Below, one piece after another: positions 17,395 through 26,261 of a stretch of 64,000 bases of DNA (its first letter is position 1; each line of letters starts with the position of its first letter). The position numbers and the translations under genes were made by a program. Source of the DNA: Planococcus sp. SK3692 (GTDB lineage Bacteria > Bacillota > Bacilli > Bacillales_A > Planococcaceae). The DNA lies in NCBI RefSeq assembly GCF_028890485.2, contig NZ_JARCHV010000001.1, forward strand, positions 248,001-312,000. The letters run 5' to 3'. The notes beneath the pieces were generated by a model. It saw only the letters and a program-made list of their open reading frames with translations. It made no database searches and was not told where the DNA came from.

Positions 17395-19524
17395 TTATTT
17401 TTGATCATCGGGATAGGCGATTCTTGAATGGAAGATACCGTTCAAAGTTTCGCACATAACACTTTTGACACGTTTCAGTTCTTTTAACGTTATATCACAT
17501 TCATCAAACTGTCCATCTTTCAATTTGTCTTCCATAATGGAATCGACCATTTTGCGAATTTTATCTGTACTCGGTGATTCCATCGAACGGACTGCCGCTT
17601 CTAAGCTGTCGGCCACCATGATAATAGCGACTTCCCGGCTCTGTGGCTTCGGGCCTGCGTAGCGGTATGGTTGTTCAGGGAGTTCTTCATTATGCTGTTT
17701 CGCTTTATAATAGAAGAATTTCAATAAAGTTGTGCCATGGTGCTGTTCTGCAATATCGATCAATTCTTTTGGCATTTTCTGTTCGCGCAAAATGGCTGCA
17801 CCGTCTTTTGCGTGTGCCAAAATAATGTCACGGCTTTGTTCGGGGCTGAGATGGTCGTGCGGGTTGCCATGTGATTGATTTTCGATAAAGTACTGTGGGT
17901 TGATGGACTTGCCGATATCATGATAATAACAGCCCACACGCGCAAGCAAACCGTTTGCCCCGATCGCTTCACATGCCGCATCTGAAAGATTGGCCACCAT
18001 GACGCTGTGGTGGTAAGTTCCCGGCGTCTCGGTTAAAATCTTCTTGAGCAAGGGATGATTAGGATTTGATAGTTCGAGCAGCTTCATCGTCGATAAAATG
18101 CCAAATGCCGTTTCAAACAGCGGCAATAAACCAGTGGCGAGCGTACCGGACAAAAGACCGGCTGCCAGCGCCGCGGCAACATAAAAAGCTATTTCTTGCG
18201 CCGTATACTGGCTTTGGTTCATGAGCAGGTAAAATGCTGCATAAAGCAAATGAACGCCGCCGACTGCTAAGCTGATCGGCAAGATGCGGATGCTTCTATG
18301 CCCGTTACGTATTAAGTATATCCCCGTCAGGCCGCCAAACAACACATATAAGGCAGAATCCATCTGAAAAACACCGGCATAGCCGCTTTGCAGCATCATG
18401 CCTGCACAGGCGCTAAGCAAAATCGTCACATACACGGCCGTCCGCTCGTCGATCAATAAACGCAATAAAATGCCTGCCAGTGCTGTCGGGTAGATAAAAT
18501 CAATGACCACTCCGAAATTGCCGCTGATGACTTCAAGCAGCTTCATGATGGCCAAACATAAAGCGCAGACGACAAAAACAATGGTCAGCCGGATGGCTTT
18601 TTTGACACCTTCGACTTTAGCGCTCTGCAACACCAGCAGCAATAAGCCCGCCGCAATCAGCACGAATAGACTCAAGGCGACTGCTGGACGGTAATTCGAT
18701 TGCTGCTCGGTCATGCCGGCAAGTTCAAGTTGGCGGTAGACTTCGCGGTCAATCAATTGGCCATCCTGGATAAGAACTTGTCCCTGCAAGATACGCGTCG
18801 GCTCGACACTCGCGCGCGCCTGTTCGGTTTGTTGTTCCGTCAATTCTTCGTTGATCAGTTCATTCGGGACAATATTGGCCCTGGCAATGGCTGCTGCTGC
18901 AGGAATTGCTGAAGCTGGCACCTCGTCGTCTTCGCGTATTTCCTGTTCGGCCGCATTGCGTGCTTGCGTCAGCCCGTCCTCACGAAGCGGCTCCTGCAAA
19001 ACAGCCAGCACTTGGTTGCGCACTTCACGTTCGACGCGCATGAGCACATCGTCTTCTAAGGCAAGCAGTGATAGCAGCATATCGTCTGTCAAGCGCAACC
19101 CGTTCTCATTTTGTTCGAGCAAGCGGATCGATTCACGAAGGCTGCTTAACGCTTCATCTGAACTCCGTGGGTCTGGTTCATCCTCCCCGTCTGTTTCAGT
19201 AGCCCGCTTCGCTTCAAGCACGTAGCCAAACAGCGAATCGACGACCGCCGCCTGGTTATCCGCAATTTCTTCGATATACCGGTAGCTCGGTTGCACTTCC
19301 TGAGCTGCCCGCTCACGTTCAAGCGCTGTCCTAACCGGGTCTTCAACAGTTTTGGCCGCCCGTATCGTTTCCTCGGACAATTGGAATAATTCCACTTCAT
19401 ATGTATCGGTTGCCATCGTATCGTATAAAAATCCAAACATGAGCAGCGCTGTCATGAAACTGATGCCGATCAAGACTACAGGAGCCCCGAACCGCACGTA
19501 AATGCGCCTGATCCATCCCGCCAT
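17395..19524 (-). CDS. pgpH: Cyclic-di-AMP phosphodiesterase PgpH (7TMR-HDED/HD)
   Basis: PgpH breaks down the second messenger c-di-AMP. The 709-residue protein has an N-terminal membrane segment (about 13-34), an extracellular HDED domain (about 50-275), a block of about seven membrane helices (about 280-475) and a cytosolic HD domain. HD residues are visible in GTYHHSVMVANLSDAA and GCYYHDIGKS, with further histidines in AEQHHGTT. GAGGTGG precedes the ATG. A terminator lies between phoH and this gene, so it must have its own promoter in 19525-19678; I could not place one with confidence. Confidence 0.95.
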   Translation of the reverse strand: MAGWIRRIYVRFGAPVVLIGISFMTALLMFGFLYDTMATDTYEVELFQLSEETIRAAKTVEDPVRTALERERAAQEVQPSYRYIEEIADNQAAVVDSLFGYVLEAKRATETDGEDEPDPRSSDEALSSLRESIRLLEQNENGLRLTDDMLLSLLALEDDVLMRVEREVRNQVLAVLQEPLREDGLTQARNAAEQEIREDDEVPASAIPAAAAIARANIVPNELINEELTEQQTEQARASVEPTRILQGQVLIQDGQLIDREVYRQLELAGMTEQQSNYRPAVALSLFVLIAAGLLLLVLQSAKVEGVKKAIRLTIVFVVCALCLAIMKLLEVISGNFGVVIDFIYPTALAGILLRLLIDERTAVYVTILLSACAGMMLQSGYAGVFQMDSALYVLFGGLTGIYLIRNGHRSIRILPISLAVGGVHLLYAAFYLLMNQSQYTAQEIAFYVAAALAAGLLSGTLATGLLPLFETAFGILSTMKLLELSNPNHPLLKKILTETPGTYHHSVMVANLSDAACEAIGANGLLARVGCYYHDIGKSINPQYFIENQSHGNPHDHLSPEQSRDIILAHAKDGAAILREQKMPKELIDIAEQHHGTTLLKFFYYKAKQHNEELPEQPYRYAGPKPQSREVAIIMVADSLEAAVRSMESPSTDKIRKMVDSIMEDKLKDGQFDECDITLKELKRVKSVMCETLNGIFHSRIAYPDDQK

Positions 19525-19678
19525 TTGACCACCTCACTAATCTTCTTTCATCATACCAATACCTCGTGCTTTTTTCATCGCTCCTTACAAATTAATAACA
19601 ATTCTCTGGATCTTGCCATGCTAAAAATTTCTGTAATCCATAGATAAACCAGATTATTTTTTCATATCGTTTTAGCCG

Positions 19679-19712
19679 AAAAAAAGAACCAACCTTAGCT
19701 AGGCTGGTTCTC
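19679..19712 (-). terminator. Intrinsic terminator overlapping the phoH stop codon
   Basis: Stem GAACCAGCCT / AGGTTGGTTC followed by seven T in the phoH direction. The 5' arm is the phoH coding sequence for ENQPS and the stop TAA is part of the loop. Confidence 0.85.
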
Positions 19713-20654
19713 GTAAGCTTCGATGATTCTTGAGACGAGCGGGTGACGAACGACATCGCCTTTTTCCAGGTACTGAAATTCGATGCCTTTGACGCCGTGC
19801 AGATTTTTCTCTGCGGCGATCAATCCGGACTCCGCCCCGCGAGGTAAATCAATCTGCGTTTTATCGCCAGTGACAATCATTTTCGAATTAAAGCCAAGGC
19901 GCGTCAAAAACATTTTCATCTGAGCTTTTGTCGTGTTCTGGGCTTCATCCAAAATAATGAACGCTTCCTCGAGTGTACGGCCCCTCATGTAAGCAAGCGG
20001 TGCCACTTCGATCGTTCCACGCTCGATTAGGCGGTTGGTCTGTTCCTGTCCCATGACATCGTGCAACGCATCGTACAATGGGCGCAAATAAGGGTCGACT
20101 TTTTCCTTCAAGTCACCGGGCAAGAATCCGAGGCTTTCTCCTGCTTCGACGGCTGGACGCGTTAAGACAATCTTTTTCACATGGCCGTTTTTCAAAGCTT
20201 GCACTGCCAATACGACAGCTAGATATGTTTTTCCAGTACCGGCCGGGCCGATCCCAAATACCATATCGCTTTTTTTGATGGCATGGATATAATGGCGCTG
20301 CCCAATCGTTTTGGCACGAATGGAACGTCCCGTCGCACTGCGCGCCACTTCTTCATCGTAAAGTTCAGCAAAATATTCAATCGTCCCGCTTTTCGCCATT
20401 TCAATAGCTGAAACGATATCGCGCTGGTCGATATTGATGCCCTTGCGAATGACTTTCAATAACTGTTCCAATAGCAATTTGCCCGTTTGGCGTCCTTCCT
20501 CGGAGCCTTCGAGACGAATCACATCGCCACGGGTGATGATGTGTATATCAAAACTTTCTTCGATCAGCGACAGATGGCTGTCGGATGTGCCGAGAAGCAA
20601 TACTGCTTCATTCGGGTCTTTCACATGCAATTCGAGTAGGCTATTTTCTGTCAT
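19695..20654 (-). CDS. phoH: PhoH-like ATPase (YbeZ family)
   Basis: This 319-residue cytosolic P-loop ATPase is related to the N-terminal part of superfamily I helicases and is linked to YbeY and ribosome or RNA maturation. An N-terminal KH-like region precedes Walker A GPAGTGKTYLAV (about residue 130) and the Walker B-like DEAQNTT. AAGGAGCG lies upstream of the ATG. It precedes pgpH-ybeY as in B. subtilis, but a terminator separates them here. Confidence 0.94.
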   Translation of the reverse strand: MTENSLLELHVKDPNEAVLLLGTSDSHLSLIEESFDIHIITRGDVIRLEGSEEGRQTGKLLLEQLLKVIRKGINIDQRDIVSAIEMAKSGTIEYFAELYDEEVARSATGRSIRAKTIGQRHYIHAIKKSDMVFGIGPAGTGKTYLAVVLAVQALKNGHVKKIVLTRPAVEAGESLGFLPGDLKEKVDPYLRPLYDALHDVMGQEQTNRLIERGTIEVAPLAYMRGRTLEEAFIILDEAQNTTKAQMKMFLTRLGFNSKMIVTGDKTQIDLPRGAESGLIAAEKNLHGVKGIEFQYLEKGDVVRHPLVSRIIEAYENQPS

Positions 20655-20776
20655 TTAGACGCTCCTTGGATCGTGTTTTTATATCTCTTCAACTCTATCA
20701 TTTTCTCTATGGAAATGTAAATCATTTCAGACGCTTTTAGTTTACATAATATTAATATATACATATTTTTTCATAA

Positions 20777-20808
20777 GAAAAAGCCGGCATCTATTATGCC
20801 GGCTTTGC
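20777..20808 (-). terminator. Intrinsic terminator after the floA operon
   Basis: Perfect stem AAGCCGGCAT / ATGCCGGCTT with a TTTTTC tract in the operon direction. Confidence 0.85.
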
Positions 20809-20810
20809 TT

Positions 20811-21341
20811 TTAACGTTTTGATTTAGGCGGCTGCAAAATCTCCGCCATGATGATGCCTTTTCTTACGTCTTCTTCGTTCAATGGGAGTAAGTCCCGTTC
20901 TTGCTCTTTCGTAATTGCCCGCTTCAATGGCTCTTTTTGATGAGCACTCAGTCGTCCTGGGCGGCTTTTCGGCTCAGCGGCTTGCTTTACCTGGGCAGGA
21001 GTTCGTTTTTCCACTTCCTCCATTGCCCGCGACTTGGCTCGTTCCGCTTGTTCCTTCACCTGGCGTGCCTGTTCTGCCCGTTTCGGATCGTTCTCCATCT
21101 GGGATTGAAACTCGCCATATATTTCCTTGGCGTAATCTTCAATACGCTTGAAGCTCCGCTGTCCGCCTCGTTGAGGTTGCTGCGGTGCTTGAGAACGCTG
21201 TTGAGCTGGACGCGCAGGCGTGCCGGGCCCTTGTTGGCGCTTCGGCTGCTGTGCTGTCTGTTCTTTACCGTCAGGTTTTTTATTTTTACCGAACAAAGCG
21301 CTCACGGCCGCGATGATCAACATCATGATGAGGGGTTCCAT
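20811..21341 (-). CDS. Uncharacterised membrane-anchored protein behind floA
   Basis: I do not recognise a named function. The 176-residue protein starts with one hydrophobic segment (residues 4-17, LIMMLIIAAVSALF), then a Gln/Pro/Arg-rich low-complexity linker (about 25-62), then a charged helical stretch (about 63-125) and a conserved-looking C-terminus, DVRKGIIMAEILQPPKSKR. The ribosome site AAGGGAGG is strong. It follows floA by 33 bases and ends the nfeD-floA unit, so it is probably coexpressed with the flotillin. It occupies the place of yqfB/yqfC/yqfD in B. subtilis. A role as a FloA partner or membrane scaffold is inference from position only. Confidence 0.85.
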   Translation of the reverse strand: MEPLIMMLIIAAVSALFGKNKKPDGKEQTAQQPKRQQGPGTPARPAQQRSQAPQQPQRGGQRSFKRIEDYAKEIYGEFQSQMENDPKRAEQARQVKEQAERAKSRAMEEVEKRTPAQVKQAAEPKSRPGRLSAHQKEPLKRAITKEQERDLLPLNEEDVRKGIIMAEILQPPKSKR

Positions 21342-21374
21342 TCCAAAACCTCCCTTGAGTTATGACGGAATTTT

Positions 21375-22364
21375 TTAGTTCTCGTCCTCTTGTTTTTCCG
21401 TTCCGCTTTTCGAAATGGATTCACGCATGCTTGTATCAGCTTGGACATTCTTGTAATTGATATAATCCATCACACCGATGTTTCCTGAACGGAGTGCTTC
21501 TGACATTGCCATCGGCACTTCCGCTTCTGCTTCGACAACTTTCGCGCGCATCTGAACGACTTTCGCTTTCATTTCCTGCTCACTAGCGACAGCCATCGCA
21601 CGGCGTTCTTCAGCTTTTGCTTGTGCGATTTTCTTATCGGCATCCGCTTGCTCTGTTTGAAGCTCAGCACCGATGTTTTTGCCGATATCCACGTCTGCGA
21701 TATCGATCGACAAGATTTCAAAAGCTGTACCGGAATCCAATCCTTTTCCTAATACGGTTTGGGAGATGAGGTCCGGGTTTTCCAGAACTTTTTTGTGGTT
21801 TGTGCTCGAACCGAGTGTAGAAACGATCCCTTCACCGACACGGGCAACGATTGTTTCTTCACCAGCACCACCGACTAGGCGGTCAATATTGGCGCGAACT
21901 GTAATGCGGGCTTTCGCCTTCACTTCAATCCCGTCCATTGCAACACCGGCAATAAACGGCGTTTCGATGACTTTCGGGTTAACTGACATTTGAACCGCTT
22001 CAAGTACGTCACGGCCGGCAAGATCGATTGCTGCTGCGCGTTCGAACGGCAAATCGATATTGGCACGGTGTGCTGCGATCAATGCATTAACAACACGGTC
22101 GACGTTACCGCCAGCCAAGTAATGGCTTTCCAATTGGTTGATCTGTACGGAAAGTCCAGCTTTTGAAGCCTTGATTAACGGGTTGACGATGCGCGATGGA
22201 ATAACCCGGCGCAATCTCATCCCGATCAATGTGAAGATGCTGATGCGGACGCCGGCAGCTAAAGCCGAGATCCATAAGGTGACTGGTACGAATGTGAAAA
22301 AGATGGCAAGTACAACGATAATACCAATTATCGCGGCGCCTAAGCCGATTGCTTCAAGTCCCAT
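21375..22364 (-). CDS. floA: Flotillin-like protein FloA
   Basis: FloA organises functional membrane microdomains. The 329-residue protein has an N-terminal membrane hairpin (about residues 5-55), an SPFH/PHB domain and a C-terminal region rich in Glu/Ala helices ([19 protein letters not shown]). Its ATG follows the nfeD stop immediately (TAAATG) and its ribosome site GGAGGAAGAA is inside the nfeD coding end, so translation is coupled. In B. subtilis (yqfA) it is in the sigma-W regulon with yqeZ, matching the promoter seen here. Confidence 0.96.
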   Translation of the reverse strand: MGLEAIGLGAAIIGIIVVLAIFFTFVPVTLWISALAAGVRISIFTLIGMRLRRVIPSRIVNPLIKASKAGLSVQINQLESHYLAGGNVDRVVNALIAAHRANIDLPFERAAAIDLAGRDVLEAVQMSVNPKVIETPFIAGVAMDGIEVKAKARITVRANIDRLVGGAGEETIVARVGEGIVSTLGSSTNHKKVLENPDLISQTVLGKGLDSGTAFEILSIDIADVDIGKNIGAELQTEQADADKKIAQAKAEERRAMAVASEQEMKAKVVQMRAKVVEAEAEVPMAMSEALRSGNIGVMDYINYKNVQADTSMRESISKSGTEKQEDEN

Positions 22365-23693
22365 TTATTCTTCCTCCTCTTGTTTTTCGAGTTCACGCAC
22401 AACGATGCGAGACCCTTCTACCTTGATAATTTTAACATCTTTGTTGCTGTCGATAAACCGGCCTTCAGATACCGCATCGATGTATTCATCACCGAGACGG
22501 ATGGTGCCAGAAGGCCTCAGGGCATTGGTTGTACGGGCAATCTGGCCGACCAGTTCCGGCCGATTGACGGCCGAGACATAGCCATGCTCCGTATCGGTGG
22601 CATCGGTCAGGATGATCCGTTTGAACATGTTCAACTTTTTCCCGAAAAATTTCACTAAAATCACCATCCCTGCTGAAGCTACAAGTAATGCAATCAAAAT
22701 CGCGACCGCTGTTGATTGGACGTCTTCACCCGCTAATAGAACACTTCCGATAACGGCCAGTATCCCAAGAATCCCCAGTATACCGCCCGGAACGAAAAAT
22801 TCAAGCAAGATTAAACCAAGACCGAAGACCAACAGCAAAATCGATTCGTATCCGGCAAGCCCAGCCACTAAATGCCCATAGAAGAATAGCATGAGTGAGA
22901 ACAAGCCGAAGAATCCAGGTATCCCGACTCCAGGAGTGAATAGCTCAAGGAGTAAGCCGAGACCTGCTACCGACAAGAGAATCGGAACCACAATCGGGCT
23001 CGTTAGAAAACGCGCCAGCGTCTCGGACCAGTTTTCTTCCACTTGGATAACTTCAGCGCCGGAAAGCCCTTTTACTTCAAGAAGTTCATCGAGAGACGAA
23101 ACCGTTCCTTCTGAATAGCCGACGTCGAGTGCTTCCTGGGCGCCGAGTGTCAATAAGTCCCCTTCAGCAGCCCGGTATTCCGGAAGATCGATGCTGGCAT
23201 CTGCCATCGCTAAAGCAAATTGCGGATCTCGGCCGGAAGATTCTGCAGCGCTTCTCATCGAAGCAAGCCAAGCAGAATTTGCCTTATCGGCAGCTGCGTT
23301 GCCCGCTTGGTCAATAACTTGCGCCGCACCCATCCGCCCATTCGGATGCATATAAATTTCATCATTATGCAAGGCTAGAAAAGCGCCAGCCGAGAGGGCG
23401 TCCTGGTTGATGAAAGCGAGTGTCTCAGGCTCAGCTTCATCAACCAGACGGGCAATGCCATCTGCTGCATTGACAAAACCGCCCGGTGTATCAATCTCAA
23501 AGATAATTGCTTCCGCACCGGCTTCTTCGGCTTCATCAATACCCCGCTCCAAAAACGACTGCAAGCCCCGCTCCACTTCCGCTTCAATCGGAATGACAAA
23601 AACTTTTCCGTTATCCGCCGAGATGGCTGGAACCGCTAAAGCGAATGCGATCACCAGGAACAAAAAGCCGATCCAAGCTTTTTTTCTACGCAC
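22365..23693 (-). CDS. NfeD-family membrane serine protease (YqeZ-like)
   Basis: This 442-residue protein has a signal/anchor (residues 6-26), a ClpP-like serine protease domain (about 30-220) and four or more membrane helices (about 235-350). A C-terminal NfeD OB-fold domain (about 380-442) ends in an acidic tail. The likely catalytic Ser101 (DALSAGAF) and Lys137 (AADKANS) correspond to the Ser-Lys dyad of long NfeD proteases. The start is GTG at 23693 with a GAGGGGGAA site. It is first in an operon with floA; long NfeD proteins and flotillins are a well known functional pair. Confidence 0.93.
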   Translation of the reverse strand: MRRKKAWIGFLFLVIAFALAVPAISADNGKVFVIPIEAEVERGLQSFLERGIDEAEEAGAEAIIFEIDTPGGFVNAADGIARLVDEAEPETLAFINQDALSAGAFLALHNDEIYMHPNGRMGAAQVIDQAGNAAADKANSAWLASMRSAAESSGRDPQFALAMADASIDLPEYRAAEGDLLTLGAQEALDVGYSEGTVSSLDELLEVKGLSGAEVIQVEENWSETLARFLTSPIVVPILLSVAGLGLLLELFTPGVGIPGFFGLFSLMLFFYGHLVAGLAGYESILLLVFGLGLILLEFFVPGGILGILGILAVIGSVLLAGEDVQSTAVAILIALLVASAGMVILVKFFGKKLNMFKRIILTDATDTEHGYVSAVNRPELVGQIARTTNALRPSGTIRLGDEYIDAVSEGRFIDSNKDVKIIKVEGSRIVVRELEKQEEEE

Positions 23694-23738
23694 GGCAAGT
23701 TCCCCCTCTCCTTCATGAAAACTTTAGGATAATTATGT

Positions 23739-23766
23739 ATACGGATGAAGCGAGCTGCGGTTTCAA
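23739..23766 (-). promoter_or_regulatory. Predicted sigma-W (ECF) promoter of nfeD-floA
   Basis: The minus strand reads TGAAAC, 16 bases, then CGTATA. This matches the Bacillus sigma-W consensus TGAAAC-N16-CGTA exactly. It lies about 45-75 bases upstream of the nfeD start. The orthologous yqeZ-yqfA operon of B. subtilis is sigma-W dependent. Confidence 0.8.
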
Positions 23767-23858
23767 AAGTCGGCTTCTTTTTTCATTATAAAGCAATTTT
23801 CTCCAAGTTACGATGGAATGCGCTTACATCTTTCTTATTTCGTGACCGTTTTAAGGCG

Positions 23859-23894
23859 TAAAAAAACCGGAAGCACATTTGTGCTTCCGGTCTT
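23859..23894 (-). terminator. Intrinsic terminator after rpsU
   Basis: Strong perfect stem ACCGGAAGCACA / TGTGCTTCCGGT with seven T in the rpsU direction; it isolates rpsU from nfeD-floA. Confidence 0.9.
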
Positions 23895-23939
23895 AGCTGT
23901 TCGTTGCTATTTTTAAAAGTCATTTAAGATCAAAGTCAA

Positions 23940-24113
23940 TTAAAATTTACGTTTACGCGCAGCTTCTGATTTCAATTTACGTTTCACGCTCGGCTTATCA
24001 TAATACTCGCGCTTTCTTACCTCTTGCATTGTTCCGGACTTCGAAACAGTGCGTTTGAAGCGGCGAAGAGCATCTTCAATTGATTCGTTTTTACGAACTG
24101 TAGTTTTTGACAT
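23940..24113 (-). CDS. rpsU: 30S ribosomal protein S21
   Basis: S21 is a 57-residue basic protein of the small subunit that contacts the 16S anti-Shine-Dalgarno region. The sequence begins [20 protein letters not shown] and ends in a Lys/Arg-rich tail. ATG 24113 was chosen for the GGAGGGAGGG site upstream; a longer frame starts at 24188 inside the promoter. The gene is monocistronic. In B. subtilis yqeY follows rpsU, but it is absent here. Confidence 0.97.
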   Translation of the reverse strand: MSKTTVRKNESIEDALRRFKRTVSKSGTMQEVRKREYYDKPSVKRKLKSEAARKRKF

Positions 24114-24176
24114 CTCTTTTTCCCTCCCTCCGAACACACGTTGAAGCAAATAACAACAAGTGTTATATACTAGAAA

Positions 24177-24205
24177 ATTATAACGCATGATTTGACCTTC
24201 GTCAA
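24177..24205 (-). promoter_or_regulatory. Predicted sigma-A promoter of rpsU
   Basis: Minus-strand -35 TTGACG (24200-24205) and -10 TATAAT (24177-24182) with a 17-base spacer, near consensus, directly after the deoC stop. Confidence 0.75.
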
Positions 24206-24208
24206 TAC

Positions 24209-24877
24209 TTAATAATCGTTGTCTGAGGTGAGGCCTTGCATGATTTGGACTCCTGAACTTGCCCCGATGCGAGTCGCTCCAGCTTCGACCATTTTCTCCA
24301 CATCTTCAAGACTGCGGACGCCGCCAGAAGCTTTAACACCGAGATCCGGGCCTACTGTTTCGCGCATTAAGCGCACAGCTTCAACTGTTGCACCGCCCGT
24401 TGAGAAGCCCGTCGATGTTTTGACAAAATCGGCTCCCGCTTCTTTTGACAAACGGCTGGCCAATTTGATCTCATCTTCCGTCAACAAGCAGATTTCAAGG
24501 ATGACTTTTACGATTGCTTTTCCTTTTGCTGCGTTCACGACCGCTTCGACATCCGCTTTCACAACATCTTCCTGGCCGCTCTTCAAAGCACCGATGTTCA
24601 AGACCATATCAATTTCGCCTGCGCCTTTTTCGATGGCATCTTTTGTTTCGAACGCTTTTGTTTCAGAAGTCGAAGCACCGAGCGGGAAACCGATGACTGT
24701 GCAGACTTTCACTTCACTTTGCTCAAGTTGTTTAGCAGCAAGCGCAACCCACGCCGGGTTGACGCATACGGAAGCAAAGTGATATTCTGCCGCCTCTTTG
24801 CAAAGCTGTTCGATTTGCGGGGCTGTAGCTTCCGCTTTCAATAATGTATGGTCGATTAAAGATGCAATATTCGTCAT
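24209..24877 (-). CDS. deoC: Deoxyribose-phosphate aldolase
   Basis: DeoC cleaves 2-deoxyribose 5-phosphate to acetaldehyde and glyceraldehyde 3-phosphate in deoxynucleoside catabolism. The 222-residue TIM barrel has [11 protein letters not shown] at the N-terminus, KVILEICLL and the Schiff-base lysine region [15 protein letters not shown], then KASGGVRS. The ribosome site is GGAGAA. It lies after mtaB and before rpsU, away from the nupC-pdp partners it has in B. subtilis, so coexpression with mtaB is likely. Confidence 0.96.
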   Translation of the reverse strand: MTNIASLIDHTLLKAEATAPQIEQLCKEAAEYHFASVCVNPAWVALAAKQLEQSEVKVCTVIGFPLGASTSETKAFETKDAIEKGAGEIDMVLNIGALKSGQEDVVKADVEAVVNAAKGKAIVKVILEICLLTEDEIKLASRLSKEAGADFVKTSTGFSTGGATVEAVRLMRETVGPDLGVKASGGVRSLEDVEKMVEAGATRIGASSGVQIMQGLTSDNDY

Positions 24878-24911
24878 GATTCAGTTCTCCATTCTACTAG
24901 TAGGTTTTCTT

Positions 24912-26246
24912 TCAGACAGGCAAATTGTCCATCACGCGAACAAATTGCCCTTCGTTCATTGGATACCCTGCCTTGGTGATTTTCACCTTGACGATTTTTC
25001 CGATCAACGATTCATCGCCGGGAATGGCGACTTTCAAGTAATTATCCGTGTAACCGACAAGTACGCCGCCTGTCAGATGATCTTTTGACTCTTCTTCCGG
25101 GATAATTTCCAGAAGCTCGCCTTCATAGCGGCTCGCATAATCCTTCGCCAGTTGATCGTTCAATTCGATTAAACGGTGCACGCGTTCGTTTTTGACCGTT
25201 TCATCAATTTGGCCATCCATGCGCGCTGCCGGCGTGCCGGTGCGCATCGAATAGGGGAACACATGAAGTTCCGAGAATTTATGGTCACAGATAAAATTGA
25301 AGGTCTCCATAAATTCTTCTTCCGTTTCTCCAGGGAACCCAACGATGACGTCTGAAGTGATCGCCAGGTCCGGTAAAGCGTCGCGCAAGCGCTCGAGACG
25401 ATTGGCGAAGAAGGCCATCGTATATTTGCGCCGCATCCGTTTCAAAACCGTGTCGGACCCTGATTGTATCGGGATGTGAAGATGCCGCACGACAATTTCG
25501 GATTGTTTCAAGACGGCGATCACTTCGTCTGTCAGCTGACTGGCCTCGATCGAAGAGATGCGCAGACGTTTCAACCCGTTCACGTACTGCTCCAAATCGC
25601 GCAACAGCTGCGCCAGATTATACTCTTTGAGATCTTCGCCATAGCCCCCGGTATGGATGCCCGTCAAAACGATTTCCTGATAGCCGGCATCGACCAATTG
25701 CTGCGCTTGCCGGATGACTTCCTGGGGGTCGCGCGAACGCATCAATCCGCGTGCCCACGGAATGATGCAAAACGTGCAAAAATTATTGCAGCCTTCCTGG
25801 ATTTTCAACGAAGCGCGTGTCCGGTCTGTGAAGGCAGGTACGTCCAATTCTTCGTAGACCCGGTTCTTCATAATATTGCCGACAGCATTGATCGGTTTGC
25901 GCTCTGTGCGGTATTGCTCAATATAGTCCAAGAGCTTGGTCCGGTCTTGTGTGCCGACGACAATATCGACGCCAGGAATTGCCATGATTTCAGCAGGTGA
26001 TGTTTGGGCATAGCAGCCCGTGACGCAAATGACTGCATCCGGATTCGAGCGGACGGCACGGCGTATCACTTGGCGGCTCTTTTTATCGCCTGTGTTGGTA
26101 ACGGTGCAAGTATTGATGACATAAACATCAGAAAGACGTTCAAACTCAGTGCGCTCATAACCCTGTTCTTTGAATAACTGCCAAATCGCTTCAGTTTCAT
26201 AATGGTTCACTTTGCAACCTAAAGTATGAAATGCGACTGTTGACAT
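24912..26246 (-). CDS. mtaB: tRNA t6A37 methylthiotransferase MtaB
   Basis: MtaB converts t6A37 to ms2t6A37 in tRNAs reading ANN codons. The 444-residue radical-SAM enzyme has an N-terminal UPF0004 domain (FHTLGCKVNHYETEAI, with further cysteines in NTCTVTN and CVTGCYAQ), the radical-SAM cluster motif CNNFCTFC, and a C-terminal TRAM domain. ATG 26246 was chosen over the preceding TTG because GAGGTGG is 6 bases upstream. It follows rsmE closely. Confidence 0.96.
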   Translation of the reverse strand: MSTVAFHTLGCKVNHYETEAIWQLFKEQGYERTEFERLSDVYVINTCTVTNTGDKKSRQVIRRAVRSNPDAVICVTGCYAQTSPAEIMAIPGVDIVVGTQDRTKLLDYIEQYRTERKPINAVGNIMKNRVYEELDVPAFTDRTRASLKIQEGCNNFCTFCIIPWARGLMRSRDPQEVIRQAQQLVDAGYQEIVLTGIHTGGYGEDLKEYNLAQLLRDLEQYVNGLKRLRISSIEASQLTDEVIAVLKQSEIVVRHLHIPIQSGSDTVLKRMRRKYTMAFFANRLERLRDALPDLAITSDVIVGFPGETEEEFMETFNFICDHKFSELHVFPYSMRTGTPAARMDGQIDETVKNERVHRLIELNDQLAKDYASRYEGELLEIIPEEESKDHLTGGVLVGYTDNYLKVAIPGDESLIGKIVKVKITKAGYPMNEGQFVRVMDNLPV

Positions 26247-26261
26247 CAAGTGCCACCTCTT

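Noticed and set aside
19537..19578. Possible 13-residue leader peptide (MKKARGIGMMKED) ending at the pgpH ribosome site
   Set aside because: GGAG is only 2 bases from its ATG, too close for efficient initiation, and there is no other support. Conservation in relatives would revive it.
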